Positions 27,335-36,683 are shown, counted from the stretch's first letter. The stretch is 64,000 nt of DNA from CAWCQC01 sp963819905 (GCA_963819905.1 CAWFXP010000010.1:434001-498000); one strand, 5' to 3'. Numbers and translations: made by a program. The notes: generated by a model from the letters alone, not told the origin.

Positions 27335-27733
27335 ATGCACGAGAAGCGAATCGAGATCCGCTGGCGCGACATGGACGCCTACCGCCACGTGAACAACGCG
27401 GTCTACCTCACGTACCTCGAGGAGGTGCGGGACGAGTGGCTCGAGCGGGTGCTCGGCGATCCGGCGCGCCCGTGGGACTTCGTCCTCGCGCGGGTCGCGG
27501 TCGACTTCCGCCGTGAGCTCCGACAGGAGGACGATGCCGTGGTCGGCCGCTGCCGCCTCGACCGCATCGGCACGTCGAGCATCAGAACCCGGGAGGAGAT
27601 CGTGTTCCTCGACGGAGCGATCTGCGCGGAGGCGGAAGCCGTCCTCGTCGCCCGCGACATCGACGCACGTGCGTCCCGGCCGCTGACGACGCAGGAGCGG
27701 GCCGCGTTCGAGGCCGAGCACGACGGTGCTTGA
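27335..27733 (+). CDS. Acyl-CoA thioesterase (4HBT hotdog fold)
   Basis: 132 residues. The N-terminal block IRWRDMDAYRHVNNAVYLTYLEE is the 4-hydroxybenzoyl-CoA thioesterase signature with its catalytic Asp. It should release free acid from an acyl-CoA. Divergent from the acyl-CoA synthetase gene and overlapping the following oxidoreductase by 8 bases. The pairing of synthetase, hydratase and thioesterase suggests one acyl-CoA pathway, with direction of flux set by the divergent promoters (inference). Confidence 0.9.
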   Translation: MHEKRIEIRWRDMDAYRHVNNAVYLTYLEEVRDEWLERVLGDPARPWDFVLARVAVDFRRELRQEDDAVVGRCRLDRIGTSSIRTREEIVFLDGAICAEAEAVLVARDIDARASRPLTTQERAAFEAEHDGA

Positions 27734-29624
27734 CCACCTGTTCGAGCCGCTCGCGCTCGGGCCGGCGACGCTCCCGAACCGGATCGTCTCTACGTCGCAC
27801 CAGACCAGCCTCGTCCGCGACCACCTCCCGACCGAGGCGCTCGTCGCCTATCACGAGGAACGGGCGCGTGGCGGTGTCGGCTTCGTCGTCCTCGAGGCAA
27901 CGGCGGTCCACGAGTCGGGGCTTCTCCATGCCCACACGCTGGCCGGCTACCGGGACGGGATCGCCGACGGCTACCGGCGCATCGCCGCGGCCGTGCAGCG
28001 GCACGGCACCCGGGTGGCCGTGCAGCTCTTCCACGGAGGGAGGGAGCAGATCGCGAGCGCGCCGCGGCCCCCGGCGCTCGCGCCCTCCGCGATCCCGAGC
28101 CAGCGCTTCGGCACCGAGCCGCGCGCGCTGAGCGACGCGGAGGTCGACGAGCTCATCGGCGGCTACGCCCGTGCGGCCGAGCTGGCCGTAGCCGGCGGCC
28201 TCGACGGCGTCGAGATCTCGGCCGCCCACAACTACCTGGTCGCGCAGTTCTTCACGCCGGAGTTGAACGAGCGCGACGATCGCTGGCGCGCTGGCCCTGC
28301 GTTCCTGCTCGCGGTCGTCGACGCGGTACGCGCAGCGGCCCCGGAGCTCGCCTTGGGAGTGCGTCTGTCGGCCGACGCGCCGGCCGCCGTCGGAGTCGCC
28401 GGCGCGCTCGGTGGGCGAGTCGACTATCTGAGCCTCGCGCTCGGCGAGTCCTCGACCTATCGCGGCTCGGTGGGGATCGCGCCGCCGCCGCCCTTCCCCG
28501 AGAACGCCGTCGCGGAGCTCACCGGGCCGTTCCAGGGCGGGCCGCCGGTCATCGCGACGACCCGGGTCGTGGATCCGGTCGCGGCCGACCGGCTGATCCG
28601 CGAGGGCCGTGCCGACGCGGCCGGAATGACCCGGGCGCTGATCACCGATCCCCACCTTCCGCGCAAGTCGCGCGAGGGCAGGCTGCGAGACGTCCTTCGC
28701 TGCATCGGCTGCAACGCGTGCATCGCCCACTACCACGCCGGCACGCCGATCGCCTGCGCCCAGAATCCGCGCACCGGACGCGAGCTCAGCCTGCCGCCGG
28801 CGAAGCGGGTCGGCGCAGCCGGGCGGATCGTCGTCGTCGGCGCCGGGCCGGCGGGGCTTGCCGCCGCCGCGGAGCTGCACGCCTCCGGGGTGGACGTCCT
28901 CGTGCTCGAGCGCTCGGACAGGATCGGCGGCCAACTCGCTCTCGCCGGCGCCGCCCCCGGCCACGCCGACACGGCGCGCGCACTCTGCGAGAACTACGAG
29001 CGGCTGCTCGACGCGGTGGAGGTGCGGCTCGGCGTCGCAGCCGACGCCGCGGCGGTTGCCGCGCTTCGACCGGAGGCGGTCGTCGTCGCGACGGGCGCCC
29101 GCCCGTACGAGCCACCCACGGGCTACGGGGCTGCGGTTCAAGCCTGGAACGTACTGGCGGGTGAGATCCCCGGCGGGACGGAAGTGGTCGTCGCGGACTG
29201 GGGCGGAGACGCGAGCGGGCTGGCCGCCGCCGAGGTGCTGGCGGCGGCCGGCAGGCACGTGATACTCGCCGTCGCGTCGGTCGCGGTCGGCGCGTCGCTT
29301 CACCAGTACACGCGGAACCTCTACCTCGAGCGGCTCTATCGCGCTGGGGTCCGGATCGAGCACCACCTCGAGCTCGTCCGAGCCGAGCCTCGGGCGGCCG
29401 TCCTCCGCAACGTGTTCGCGCCGGAGCTGGAAGCGCGCCTGCCCGCCGACGCCGTCGTCCTCGCGCTCGGTCGGGTGCCGAACGACGGCCTCGGCCGGGC
29501 GCTCGCTGAGCGCGGCCTGCGGGTCGAGCAGGTCGGCGACTGCCGCAGCCCTCGTTCGCTCGAGGAGGCGATCCTCGAGGGGACGCTCGCGGCGCGCTCA
29601 CTGGCCTTGTCGCTTGCGGCGTGA
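27726..29624 (+). CDS. NADH:flavin oxidoreductase/2,4-dienoyl-CoA reductase type
   Basis: 632 residues. An N-terminal Old Yellow Enzyme barrel (LGPATLPNRIVSTSHQT; GVEISAAHNYLVAQFFTP) binds FMN. A cysteine cluster for a 4Fe-4S centre follows (CIGCNACI, later CAQNP). A C-terminal FAD/NAD domain starts near 365 (IVVVGAGPAGLAAAAEL, ERSDRIGGQL). This is the FadH/trimethylamine-dehydrogenase architecture. Neighbours favour dienoyl-CoA reduction, while the amine genes elsewhere leave demethylation possible. GTG start at 27726 inside the thioesterase gene. Confidence 0.9.
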   Translation: MLDHLFEPLALGPATLPNRIVSTSHQTSLVRDHLPTEALVAYHEERARGGVGFVVLEATAVHESGLLHAHTLAGYRDGIADGYRRIAAAVQRHGTRVAVQLFHGGREQIASAPRPPALAPSAIPSQRFGTEPRALSDAEVDELIGGYARAAELAVAGGLDGVEISAAHNYLVAQFFTPELNERDDRWRAGPAFLLAVVDAVRAAAPELALGVRLSADAPAAVGVAGALGGRVDYLSLALGESSTYRGSVGIAPPPPFPENAVAELTGPFQGGPPVIATTRVVDPVAADRLIREGRADAAGMTRALITDPHLPRKSREGRLRDVLRCIGCNACIAHYHAGTPIACAQNPRTGRELSLPPAKRVGAAGRIVVVGAGPAGLAAAAELHASGVDVLVLERSDRIGGQLALAGAAPGHADTARALCENYERLLDAVEVRLGVAADAAAVAALRPEAVVVATGARPYEPPTGYGAAVQAWNVLAGEIPGGTEVVVADWGGDASGLAAAEVLAAAGRHVILAVASVAVGASLHQYTRNLYLERLYRAGVRIEHHLELVRAEPRAAVLRNVFAPELEARLPADAVVLALGRVPNDGLGRALAERGLRVEQVGDCRSPRSLEEAILEGTLAARSLALSLAA

Positions 29625-29655
29625 GCCGAGACTTGCGCTTTCGGTCGCGCGGTGC

Positions 29656-29817
29656 CTAGCCGGACGCTTCGTCGCCCTTCTGCTCGTCGATCTCCCGGCG
29701 AAGCCGGTCGGCCCGGCGCTTCTCCCGGGCCGGCTTGTGGGGCCCTGCCCCCGGGCGCACGGCGAGGTTACGCCCCAGCGCGGGCCGCGAGAGCCGCTTC
29801 TTCGGACGGCGCTTCAT
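29656..29817 (-). CDS. Small basic hypothetical protein
   Basis: 53 residues, very rich in Arg/Lys (KRRPKKRLSRPALGRN at the start, EKRRADRLRREIDEQ near the end). Its start overlaps the 3' end of the ATP-grasp gene by about 50 bases on the same strand, in another frame. No family recognised. Composition fits an RNA- or DNA-binding small protein, but a high-GC chance frame cannot be excluded. Confidence 0.35.
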   Translation of the reverse strand: MKRRPKKRLSRPALGRNLAVRPGAGPHKPAREKRRADRLRREIDEQKGDEASG

Positions 29818-30703
29818 ACGCTCGAGCGTAGCGCGTGAGCGAGTCGACAACGCGATCGAAGACGTCCGCGCCGTCGAGCGAGTAGTCCTGGGTGAAGTCC
29901 GCCGCGCCGTTCAGCTCGAGAACCACGTAGCCGCCCTCGCCGTCGGGTAGCAGGTCGACGCCGACGAGGTCGGCTCCGATCGCGGCGGCCGCGCGAACGG
30001 CCAGGCGGCATGCATCCTCGGGCGGCCGTACCGCCCGGCGCTCGCCGCCGAGCGCGACGTTCGTGCGCCACTCGCCGCGCCGAGCGACCCGCTCGATCGC
30101 ACCGACGACCTCTCCGCCCGCCACGAGCAGCCGGAGATCGCGGCCACGAGGCGGGATCAGCTCCTGGGCCAGGACGCCCTGCCGCTCGAACCAGGGGCGC
30201 CGTCGCAGCATGCGCATTGCGCGCCGCAGGGCAAACCGGTGCCTGCAGGCGATCACGTCATGGCCCCAGCTCCCGAACCGGGGCTTGAGCACGGCCGGGA
30301 GCTCGAGGTCACCGGGAGCGTCCCCGTCGACGTGAGAGGTTCGTGGGTGCGGGATCCCTCTGGCACCGAGCCGCAACGCCGTTGCGAGCTTGTCGTGAGC
30401 GCCGAGCAGCGCGCCCGGCGGGTTGAGCACGTCCACGCCGCGTTCCTCGAGCCGGCGCAGCGAGTCGAGCCCGGGTTCGACGCCGTCGAGCGTGGGGAGG
30501 ACGTCGAGCCGTGCGAGCGCGACGTCGCCCGTACCGAGGCGACGCTCACAGTCCTCGGGCACGACGAGCGTCGCTTCGGCGCCGAGGCGCCGAGCGGCGT
30601 CGAGGAGGCGTCGATTGGTCGGCGACAGGTGTCCGGCGACGACGGCGAACCGCCGTGTGAAGCCGAGCGGGTCGCAGTGGCGTGAGAACCGGCTGGGCGT
30701 CAC
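29768..30703 (-). CDS. RimK-like ATP-grasp ligase
   Basis: About 311 residues from a GTG start. N-terminal pre-ATP-grasp domain, then the ATP-grasp core: LPAVLKPRFGSWGHDVI (Lys), QGVLAQELIPPRGRDLRLLV, and the metal site VDLLPDGEGGYVVLELNGAADF. RimK/LysX/CphA-like enzymes add amino acids to proteins or small molecules. No carrier protein such as LysW is seen. Monocistronic apart from the small overlapping gene. Confidence 0.88.
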   Translation of the reverse strand: MTPSRFSRHCDPLGFTRRFAVVAGHLSPTNRRLLDAARRLGAEATLVVPEDCERRLGTGDVALARLDVLPTLDGVEPGLDSLRRLEERGVDVLNPPGALLGAHDKLATALRLGARGIPHPRTSHVDGDAPGDLELPAVLKPRFGSWGHDVIACRHRFALRRAMRMLRRRPWFERQGVLAQELIPPRGRDLRLLVAGGEVVGAIERVARRGEWRTNVALGGERRAVRPPEDACRLAVRAAAAIGADLVGVDLLPDGEGGYVVLELNGAADFTQDYSLDGADVFDRVVDSLTRYARAYEAPSEEAALAARAGA

Positions 30704-30811
30704 GGGGTACCCCCTGGGGAGTCATCGGGTCCGTTCTCGGTGCCGTTAGCAAGTAGAGCACGTAGGCCCGTGTTTCTTGCGCTTGTTCACCGGACCGGTA
30801 CAGCGCGCCAA

Positions 30812-30833
30812 TATATAACCATATGGTAATATA
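30812..30833. promoter_or_regulatory. AT-rich palindrome upstream of arsR-type gene
   Basis: ACCATATGGT is a perfect centre (30818-30827) and the symmetry extends five bases further on each side with a single mismatched pair. It stands out as AT-rich in very GC-rich DNA and ends 5 bases before the GTG start of the ArsR gene. Likely an autoregulatory operator overlapping the promoter; the transcript may be nearly leaderless. Confidence 0.65.
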
Positions 30834-30838
30834 ATACC

Positions 30839-31141
30839 GTGACCGCCTACGCCGCGCTCGCCGAGCCGTCGCGCCGCCGGATCCTCGATCTGCTCCGGCC
30901 CGGCGAGCTGTCGGTCAACGATCTCGTCGCCCGCCTACGGCTGAGTCAGCCCGGCGTCTCCAAGCACCTCCGCGTCCTGCGCGAGGCAGGCCTGGTCGAC
31001 GTGAGGCGGGCGGGCCGGCAGCGGTTCTACCGCCTGCGGCCCGAGCCGCTCCGTGAGGTCGACGAGTGGCTCGAGCCCTACCGGGCGTCCCTGGCGGCGC
31101 AGTTCGACGCGCTCGAGCGACACCTGGAGGAGAGCCCATGA
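30839..31141 (+). CDS. ArsR family transcriptional regulator
   Basis: 100 residues, winged helix-turn-helix: ALAEPSRRRILDLL at the N-terminus and LRLSQPGVSKHLRVLREAGLV as recognition helix. No cysteine metal site (no ELCVCDL), so it probably senses something other than a metal or pairs functionally with its partner gene. Overlaps the SRPBCC gene by 4 bases, a common ArsR-AHSA1 arrangement. Confidence 0.93.
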   Translation: MTAYAALAEPSRRRILDLLRPGELSVNDLVARLRLSQPGVSKHLRVLREAGLVDVRRAGRQRFYRLRPEPLREVDEWLEPYRASLAAQFDALERHLEESP

Positions 31142-31662
31142 TGCACGGAAGCCTGACGACTGTCGACGGACGCCCGGCGCTTCGCTTCGAGCGCCGCCTG
31201 AACCACCCGGTCGAGCGGGTCTGGCGAGCGGTCACCGATCCGGCCGAGCTCGCGTGCTGGTTCGTCGCGCCGGTCGCGTGGACTCCCGAGCAGGGAGAGC
31301 GCTTCGAGTCCCTGGGCGAGCCGGGCGAGATCAAGGAGCTCGATCCGCCCCGCCGGATCGCGTGGGTCTGGGGAGGCGAGCTCTGCAGCTTCGAGCTCCG
31401 GCCCGAGGCAGGGGGCTGCCTCCTCGTCTTCGAGCACGTCTTCGACGACCGTTCTCTCGGCGCACAGCATGCGGCGGGCTGGGATCGCTACCTCGAACGG
31501 CTGGCCGCGCACCTGATGGGCATGCCCATGCCCCCCGTGGGGGCCGGGGCCGAAGCGGGGCTCCACGAGCTCTACGCGGCCGAGCTCGGCCTCGACCCCG
31601 AGGTCGGGCGCCGGACGATCGCCTCCGTGCAGACCGGGGAGCCGCCGCGGGGGAGCCCGTAG
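31138..31662 (+). CDS. SRPBCC/AHSA1 domain protein
   Basis: About 174 residues: START/Bet v 1-like fold with the AHSA1 opening (FERRLNHPVERVWRAVTDP), then AELACWFVAP and a C-terminal helix (HAAGWDRYLERLAAHL). Members bind hydrophobic ligands; those beside ArsR genes have no agreed function. The ATG overlaps the ArsR stop, so both are made from one transcript under the upstream palindrome. Confidence 0.9.
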   Translation: MMHGSLTTVDGRPALRFERRLNHPVERVWRAVTDPAELACWFVAPVAWTPEQGERFESLGEPGEIKELDPPRRIAWVWGGELCSFELRPEAGGCLLVFEHVFDDRSLGAQHAAGWDRYLERLAAHLMGMPMPPVGAGAEAGLHELYAAELGLDPEVGRRTIASVQTGEPPRGSP

Positions 31663-31720
31663 TGCCGGGCGCCGATCAGCCAGATCCTTGTTCGATCGCA
31701 CGCCGGTAGCCTGCGACCCG

Positions 31721-32731
31721 ATGGAGACGCGCCTCCTGGGCCGCACGGGCCTCCGGGTCTCGGCGATCTCGTTCGGCGCCCTGACCTTCGGCGGTGAGAG
31801 CGGGTACGAGTCCATGGGCTCGACCGACGTCGCCGAGGCCCGTGAGCAGCTGGCGATGTGCATCGACGCCGGTGTCAACCTGATCGACACCGCGAACGCA
31901 TACTCCGGGGGGCGGTCGGAGGAGATCCTCGGCGAGGCGCTGGCCGGGCGCCGCGATCAGCTCTTGGTGGCGACGAAGTGCCACTTCAGGATGGGTGACG
32001 ACGCGAACGACGTGGGGCAGTCCCGGCACCACCTCGTGGAGGCTTGCGAGGCGAGCCTCCGCCGGCTCGGCACGGACCGGATCGACCTCTACCAGGTGCA
32101 CGGCTTCGACGCGCTGACCGACCTGGAGCAGACGCTGCGGGCGCTCGACGACCTCGTCCGCGCGGGCAAGGTTCGCTACGTCGGCTGCTCCAACTACTCG
32201 GCGTGGCATCTGATGAAGGCGCTCGACGTCTCGGATCGCCGCGGGATCGAGCGGTACGCATCGCTGCAGGCGTACTACAGCCTGATCGCGCGAGAGCTCG
32301 AGTGGGAGCTCGTACCGCTCTGCCTCGACCAGGACGTCGGGATCCTCGTCTGGAGCCCGCTCGCCGGCGGCTTCCTGACCGGCAAGCACGGCCGCGGTCT
32401 CGAAGCAGAATCGGGGACGCGTTGGGGTGAGGGGTGGACGCCGGGGCATGTCGACCTCGACCATGGACACGAGATCGTCGACGTGTGCCGCGAGATCGCA
32501 CTGGAGCGGGACGTCACCGTCGCGCAGGTCGCACTGAACTACCTGCTGTGCAAGCCCGGGATCACGTCGCTGATCGTCGGTGCCCGCACCCGCGAGCAGC
32601 TCGCCGACAACCTCGCGGCGGCGTCCTGGGATCTGAGCACCGCGGAAGTCGCCCGGCTCGACGCCGTCAGCGAGCGTCCGCTCCCCTATCCGTACTGGCA
32701 CCAGCGCCAGTTCAACGAGCGCATGCCCTAG
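31721..32731 (+). CDS. Aldo/keto reductase
   Basis: 336 residues, TIM-barrel oxidoreductase. Catalytic tetrad visible: Asp/Tyr in DTANAYSGGRSEEILG, Lys in LLVATKCHF and His in YQVHGF. NADPH-binding loop in SLIVGARTREQLADN. YghZ/YajO-like sugar or aldehyde reductase family. Monocistronic; the gap upstream (31663-31720) has no clear promoter motif. Confidence 0.92.
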   Translation: METRLLGRTGLRVSAISFGALTFGGESGYESMGSTDVAEAREQLAMCIDAGVNLIDTANAYSGGRSEEILGEALAGRRDQLLVATKCHFRMGDDANDVGQSRHHLVEACEASLRRLGTDRIDLYQVHGFDALTDLEQTLRALDDLVRAGKVRYVGCSNYSAWHLMKALDVSDRRGIERYASLQAYYSLIARELEWELVPLCLDQDVGILVWSPLAGGFLTGKHGRGLEAESGTRWGEGWTPGHVDLDHGHEIVDVCREIALERDVTVAQVALNYLLCKPGITSLIVGARTREQLADNLAAASWDLSTAEVARLDAVSERPLPYPYWHQRQFNERMP

Positions 32732-32770
32732 CGCTTCGGCCGCGCTGATCGGCTCGTGCCCGCCGGCTAC

Positions 32771-32959
32771 CTACCCGGCCGCGGGCGCCGATCGCCTGGG
32801 CCGGGGGACGAGCTCTCCGCCGCAGTTCGGGCAGCGCCCGTGCATCGCCGAGGCGCAGGCGGGACAGAACGTGCACTCGTAGCTGCAGATCCGCGCCTCG
32901 CCGTCGGCGGCCAACGCTGCGCGGCAGCGCTCGCAGGTCTCGCGCATCTCGAGCGCCAT
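32771..32959 (-). CDS. DUF1272 zinc-ribbon protein
   Basis: 62 residues with four CxxC-type pairs: ETCERC, CSYECTFC followed by PAC, and CPNCGGEL. This is the DUF1272 family, expected to hold two zinc ions; function unknown. The ATG overlaps the stop of the zinc alcohol dehydrogenase (ATGA), so both are co-translated. Confidence 0.88.
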   Translation of the reverse strand: MALEMRETCERCRAALAADGEARICSYECTFCPACASAMHGRCPNCGGELVPRPRRSAPAAG

Positions 32960-34056
32960 CAGGCCCCCGGCTGCGGGTAGACGATCACCGTGCGGGCGGT
33001 CTCGCCGCGCTTCATCGCGTCGAAGGCGTCGTTGACGCCGTCGAGGTCGCACGTCTCGATCATCGCGTCGAGCTTGAGCTTGCCACTCGTGTAGAGGTCG
33101 ACGAGCATCGGGAAGTCGACCAGCGGACGGCAGGAGCCGTACCAGCAGCCCCTGATCGCCCGCTCCTCGAGGGTCAGCGTCAGCGCGTCGACGGGGATAC
33201 GCGCCTCCGGCGGCGCCATGCCGACGAGGATCGCCTGGCCGCCCCGGCCGGTGAGCCCGATCGCGAGCTCGATCGTCGCCGGGCGTCCGATCGCCTCGAA
33301 GGCGTGGTCGACGCCGCCGCCGCTCAGGTCGCGGACGGCCTCGGTCGGGTCGCCGGTGGCCGCGTCGACCGTGTGCGTCGCGCCGAGTGCCCGCGCCGTC
33401 TCGAGCTTCGCGGGAACCACGTCCACGGCGATGATCGTCTGCGCGCCCGCGATTGCGGCGCCCTGGATCACGTTCAGCCCTACGCCTCCGCACCCGACGA
33501 CCGCTACCGACTCGCCCGGTCGCACGCGGGCCGTGTTCAGGGCCGCGCCGACCCCGGTCATGACCGCACAGCCCATCAGCGCCAGCTCGGTGAGAGGGAG
33601 CGACCGGTCGACCGGGATCGCCGTCCGGGCCGGCACGACCGAGCGCTCCGCGAACGAGGACGTGTTGTAGTGGTGGATGCGGCGCTCGCCGATGTGGAAG
33701 CGCGTTGTGCCGTCCTCGAGGGTGGCGTCGTACCAGGCGACGTTCTCGCAGACGTTAGGGCGCCCCGCGGCGCAGAAGCGGCAGCGGCCGCAGTAGGGAA
33801 GCCACGTCAGCATGACGTGGTCACCGGGCTCGACGTTCGTGACGCCCGGCCCGACCTCCTCGACCACGCCCGCGCCCTCGTGCCCGAGGATCGCCGGCAG
33901 GAGCGTCGGGTGGATGTTCTGGACGACGTGGAGGTCCGAGTGGCAGACGCCGCTCGCGGCCATCCGGATCGCGATCTCGCCCTCTTTCGGCGCGTCGAGC
34001 TCGACCTCCTCGACGACGAGCGGCTCGTTGAACTCGTAGAGGACGGCAGCCCGCAC
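32959..34056 (-). CDS. Zinc-dependent alcohol dehydrogenase
   Basis: 365 residues from GTG 34056. Catalytic zinc site in SGVCHSDLHVV and GHEGAGVVEEVG; structural zinc lobe CGRCRFCAAGRPNVC; NAD-binding GCGGVGLNVIQGA. Medium-chain class III-like (formaldehyde/mycothiol-, NDMA-dependent or aryl-alcohol type). It shares a 34-base divergent promoter region with the M20 peptidase. Confidence 0.92.
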   Translation of the reverse strand: MRAAVLYEFNEPLVVEEVELDAPKEGEIAIRMAASGVCHSDLHVVQNIHPTLLPAILGHEGAGVVEEVGPGVTNVEPGDHVMLTWLPYCGRCRFCAAGRPNVCENVAWYDATLEDGTTRFHIGERRIHHYNTSSFAERSVVPARTAIPVDRSLPLTELALMGCAVMTGVGAALNTARVRPGESVAVVGCGGVGLNVIQGAAIAGAQTIIAVDVVPAKLETARALGATHTVDAATGDPTEAVRDLSGGGVDHAFEAIGRPATIELAIGLTGRGGQAILVGMAPPEARIPVDALTLTLEERAIRGCWYGSCRPLVDFPMLVDLYTSGKLKLDAMIETCDLDGVNDAFDAMKRGETARTVIVYPQPGA

Positions 34057-34090
34057 GACGGGGATCCTACTGACTGTAGATTGTCCGGCC

Positions 34091-35422
34091 GTGGCCCTCA
34101 GTGACCTCGAACAGCGCGTCTGCGCGGAGATCGACAGCCGGCGGGCGGACCTCGTCCAGCTGGCGTCCGACCTGATCGGCTTCGACACCACGGCCCGGGA
34201 GCCCGACGACCCGCCGCGGCAGGAGCAAGCCCTCCAGGCGTACCTCGCCGAGCGTCTTGGCGCGGCGGGCGCTGCCACGGAGCTGATCGAGCTCGAGGCC
34301 TCGGAGCTCGAGGGCAAGCCGCTCTACGTGCCCGGGATGGGGTTCGAGGGGCGTCCGCAGCTCGTCGCGCGCTTCCCCGGAGGCGGCGGCGGCAAGTCGC
34401 TGCTCCTGAACGGCCACATCGACGCGGTCTCCGCCGAGCCGCTCGACCGCTGGACGAGCTCGCCCTTCAAGGCCGAGGTGCGGGACGGGCTCCTGTACGG
34501 CCGCGGCTCGTGCGACATGAAGGGCGGCGTCGCCTGCATGACCTTTGCGGCCGAGGTGCTCGCCGACCTCGGGATCCGGCTCGCCGGGGACCTGATCGTG
34601 GCCACGAACACGGACGAGGAGTCGTCGGGCGCCGGCGGGCTCGGCCTCGTGCTCCGCGGCGTCAAGGCGGACGCCGGGATCGTCACCGAGCCCACGGGGT
34701 TCGACGTCTGGATCTCGTGCCGCGGGACGAGCTACGCGGAGGTGGTCGTTCCGGGGCACCCCGGCCACGCCGAGGTCTATCAGCCCCACTGGCGCGACGG
34801 CGGCGCGGTCAATGCGATCGAGAAGGCCCAGATCGTGCTCGAGGCGCTCAAGGGGCTTCGCGAGGAGTGGGCCAAGCGCTCCGACCTGCGCCACCCGCGG
34901 CTGTCGATGCCCGACGTCCTGCCGACGATGATCAGCGCCGGCGAATGGGCAGTCTCGTACCCCGCCTCCTGCACGATCACGATCGCGGTGCTCTGCGTCC
35001 CCCAGCAGACCGACGAGGAAGGATGGTCGTTCGCGGTCGAGCGGGAGGTGGACGAGTGGATCGCGAGGGCGGCAGCCACCGACCCCTGGCTCGCGGAGCA
35101 TCCGCCGACGGTCAACTGGTGGCCGAACCGCGTCATGTCCCTCGAGATCCCGGCCGACGACCCGATCGTCTCGGTCGTGTCCGACGCGAGCGCGGACGTC
35201 GGCCGGCCCACCCGCCTGTCGGGGCTCGACTCCTGGTACGACGGCGCCACCTTCACCCGCCTCGGCGGGACGCCCGCGATCGCGTACGGGCCGGAGGGCT
35301 TCTACCCCGACGGTCGCAGCGTGGCGCACACGATCGACGAGCACGTTCCGGTGCAGGGTCTCGTCGACTGCGCGAAGGGCCTCGCGGTCGCGGCGATCCG
35401 ATTCTGCGAGGTGGCGGCGTGA
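34091..35422 (+). CDS. M20 family peptidase/deacylase (ArgE/DapE-like)
   Basis: 443 residues. Di-zinc site: LLNGHIDAV (His, Asp), GRGSCDMKGG (bridging Asp) and TNTDEESSG (catalytic Glu). A dimerisation lid domain covers roughly 190-310. Family members hydrolyse N-acyl or peptide bonds of small amino acids. GTG start; its last codons overlap the acyl-CoA dehydrogenase start (GTGA), a pairing suggesting that it processes an amino-acid conjugate feeding acyl-CoA metabolism. Confidence 0.92.
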   Translation: MALSDLEQRVCAEIDSRRADLVQLASDLIGFDTTAREPDDPPRQEQALQAYLAERLGAAGAATELIELEASELEGKPLYVPGMGFEGRPQLVARFPGGGGGKSLLLNGHIDAVSAEPLDRWTSSPFKAEVRDGLLYGRGSCDMKGGVACMTFAAEVLADLGIRLAGDLIVATNTDEESSGAGGLGLVLRGVKADAGIVTEPTGFDVWISCRGTSYAEVVVPGHPGHAEVYQPHWRDGGAVNAIEKAQIVLEALKGLREEWAKRSDLRHPRLSMPDVLPTMISAGEWAVSYPASCTITIAVLCVPQQTDEEGWSFAVEREVDEWIARAAATDPWLAEHPPTVNWWPNRVMSLEIPADDPIVSVVSDASADVGRPTRLSGLDSWYDGATFTRLGGTPAIAYGPEGFYPDGRSVAHTIDEHVPVQGLVDCAKGLAVAAIRFCEVAA

Positions 35423-36579
35423 TCGTCCCCGAGCTCCCCACCGAGATCGCCGAGCTGAAGGCCCGGGTCGGGCGCTTCATCGAGGAGGAGGTCTTTCCGG
35501 TCGAGGAGAGCATCGCGGCCCGAGGGTCGATCGATTCGACGGAGATCGACGAGCTTCGCGCGAGGGCGCGGAAGGAAGGCTTCTCGCAGCTGAACATGCC
35601 TGCGGAGGTGGGCGGCAAGGACCTGTCCATGCTGGCCCAGGTCGCACTCGAGGAGGAGTCCGGGAAGGCGACGAACGGCCTCGGCTTCACGGTTGTCGAC
35701 CGCGGCCCGCGCGAGCTGCTCGCGCTCGCGACCCCGGAGCAGGTCGAGCGCTACGTGATGCCTGTCGTGCGCGGCGAGCACCGGGAGGCGTGGGCGCTGA
35801 CGGAGCCGGGGGCCGGATCGGATCTGAGCGGGATCCAGGCGACCGCCGTCCGGGACGGCGACGACTGGGTGCTGAACGGCGAGAAGTGGTTCGTCACGAG
35901 CGAGGGCGAGCCGGGCTTCTACATCGTGCTCGCCGTCGCCGAGGGTGAGCAGACGCTCTTTCTGGTCGACCCCGATGCGCCCGGCCTGCGCGTCAAGCGG
36001 GTGCCGGGCTTCCTGCACGACCCCTACCTCGACCACCATCCGGAGATCGTGTTCGAGGACTGCCGGGTGCCGGATGAGAACCGCGTCCCGAGCGGCGGCA
36101 ACGACGGCGCCAAGGACTGGATCCTCGTCGAGCGGCTCTTCATCGCGGCGCGCTGCTGTGGCGCCGCCGAGCGCCTGGTCGACCTCGCAACGGACTACTC
36201 GAAGGAGCGCGTCGCCTTCGGGAGCCCGATCGCGGAGTTCCAGGGCGTCTCCTTCCAGCTCGCCGACTCGCTGACCGAGCTGCTCGCCGCCAGGCTGCTC
36301 ACCTACCACGCGGCGCACGCGTTCGACACGCTCGCCGACCGGAGCGTCGTCCACGGCAAGGTCTCGATGGCGAAGCTCTACGCCTCGGAGATGGCCGGCC
36401 GCGTGGCCGACAGGACTCTCCAGGTCCTCGGCGGCCGCGGATACATGACCGACAGCCCGGCGGCCCGCTTCTACCGCGAGGTCAGGGTCGATCGGATCTG
36501 GGAGGGGACGAGCGAGATCCAGCGGCTCATCCTCGCCCGCGGTCTCCTGAAGCGCGGCGCGGCCCCGTACCTCGCCTGA
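35419..36579 (+). CDS. Acyl-CoA dehydrogenase
   Basis: 386 residues. FAD-binding and substrate motifs: WALTEPGAGSDLSGIQ, GEKWFVTSEG, and the C-terminal RIWEGTSEIQRLI containing the catalytic Glu (residue 362). GTG start in an overlap with the M20 gene. Oxidises an acyl-CoA to the enoyl-CoA, passing electrons to ETF; no etf genes are in the window. Confidence 0.93.
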   Translation: MIVPELPTEIAELKARVGRFIEEEVFPVEESIAARGSIDSTEIDELRARARKEGFSQLNMPAEVGGKDLSMLAQVALEEESGKATNGLGFTVVDRGPRELLALATPEQVERYVMPVVRGEHREAWALTEPGAGSDLSGIQATAVRDGDDWVLNGEKWFVTSEGEPGFYIVLAVAEGEQTLFLVDPDAPGLRVKRVPGFLHDPYLDHHPEIVFEDCRVPDENRVPSGGNDGAKDWILVERLFIAARCCGAAERLVDLATDYSKERVAFGSPIAEFQGVSFQLADSLTELLAARLLTYHAAHAFDTLADRSVVHGKVSMAKLYASEMAGRVADRTLQVLGGRGYMTDSPAARFYREVRVDRIWEGTSEIQRLILARGLLKRGAAPYLA

Positions 36580-36683
36580 ATCCGCAGCTCCGGTACGGGA
36601 CCTGACGGGTTTGCCGGCCGACGCTTGCCGTCATCCCCAGGGTGGTGAGAATGAACGCCGTCCGGTGTGCCCGCCAGGGACGC

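Noticed and set aside
25360..27516. Plus-strand frame of 718 codons
   Set aside because: Antisense to the ADP-forming acyl-CoA synthetase; composition typical of shadow frames.
29614..29838. Plus-strand frame of 74 codons after the dienoyl-CoA reductase
   Set aside because: Overlaps the minus-strand small gene and ATP-grasp gene, no ribosome site, no homology seen.
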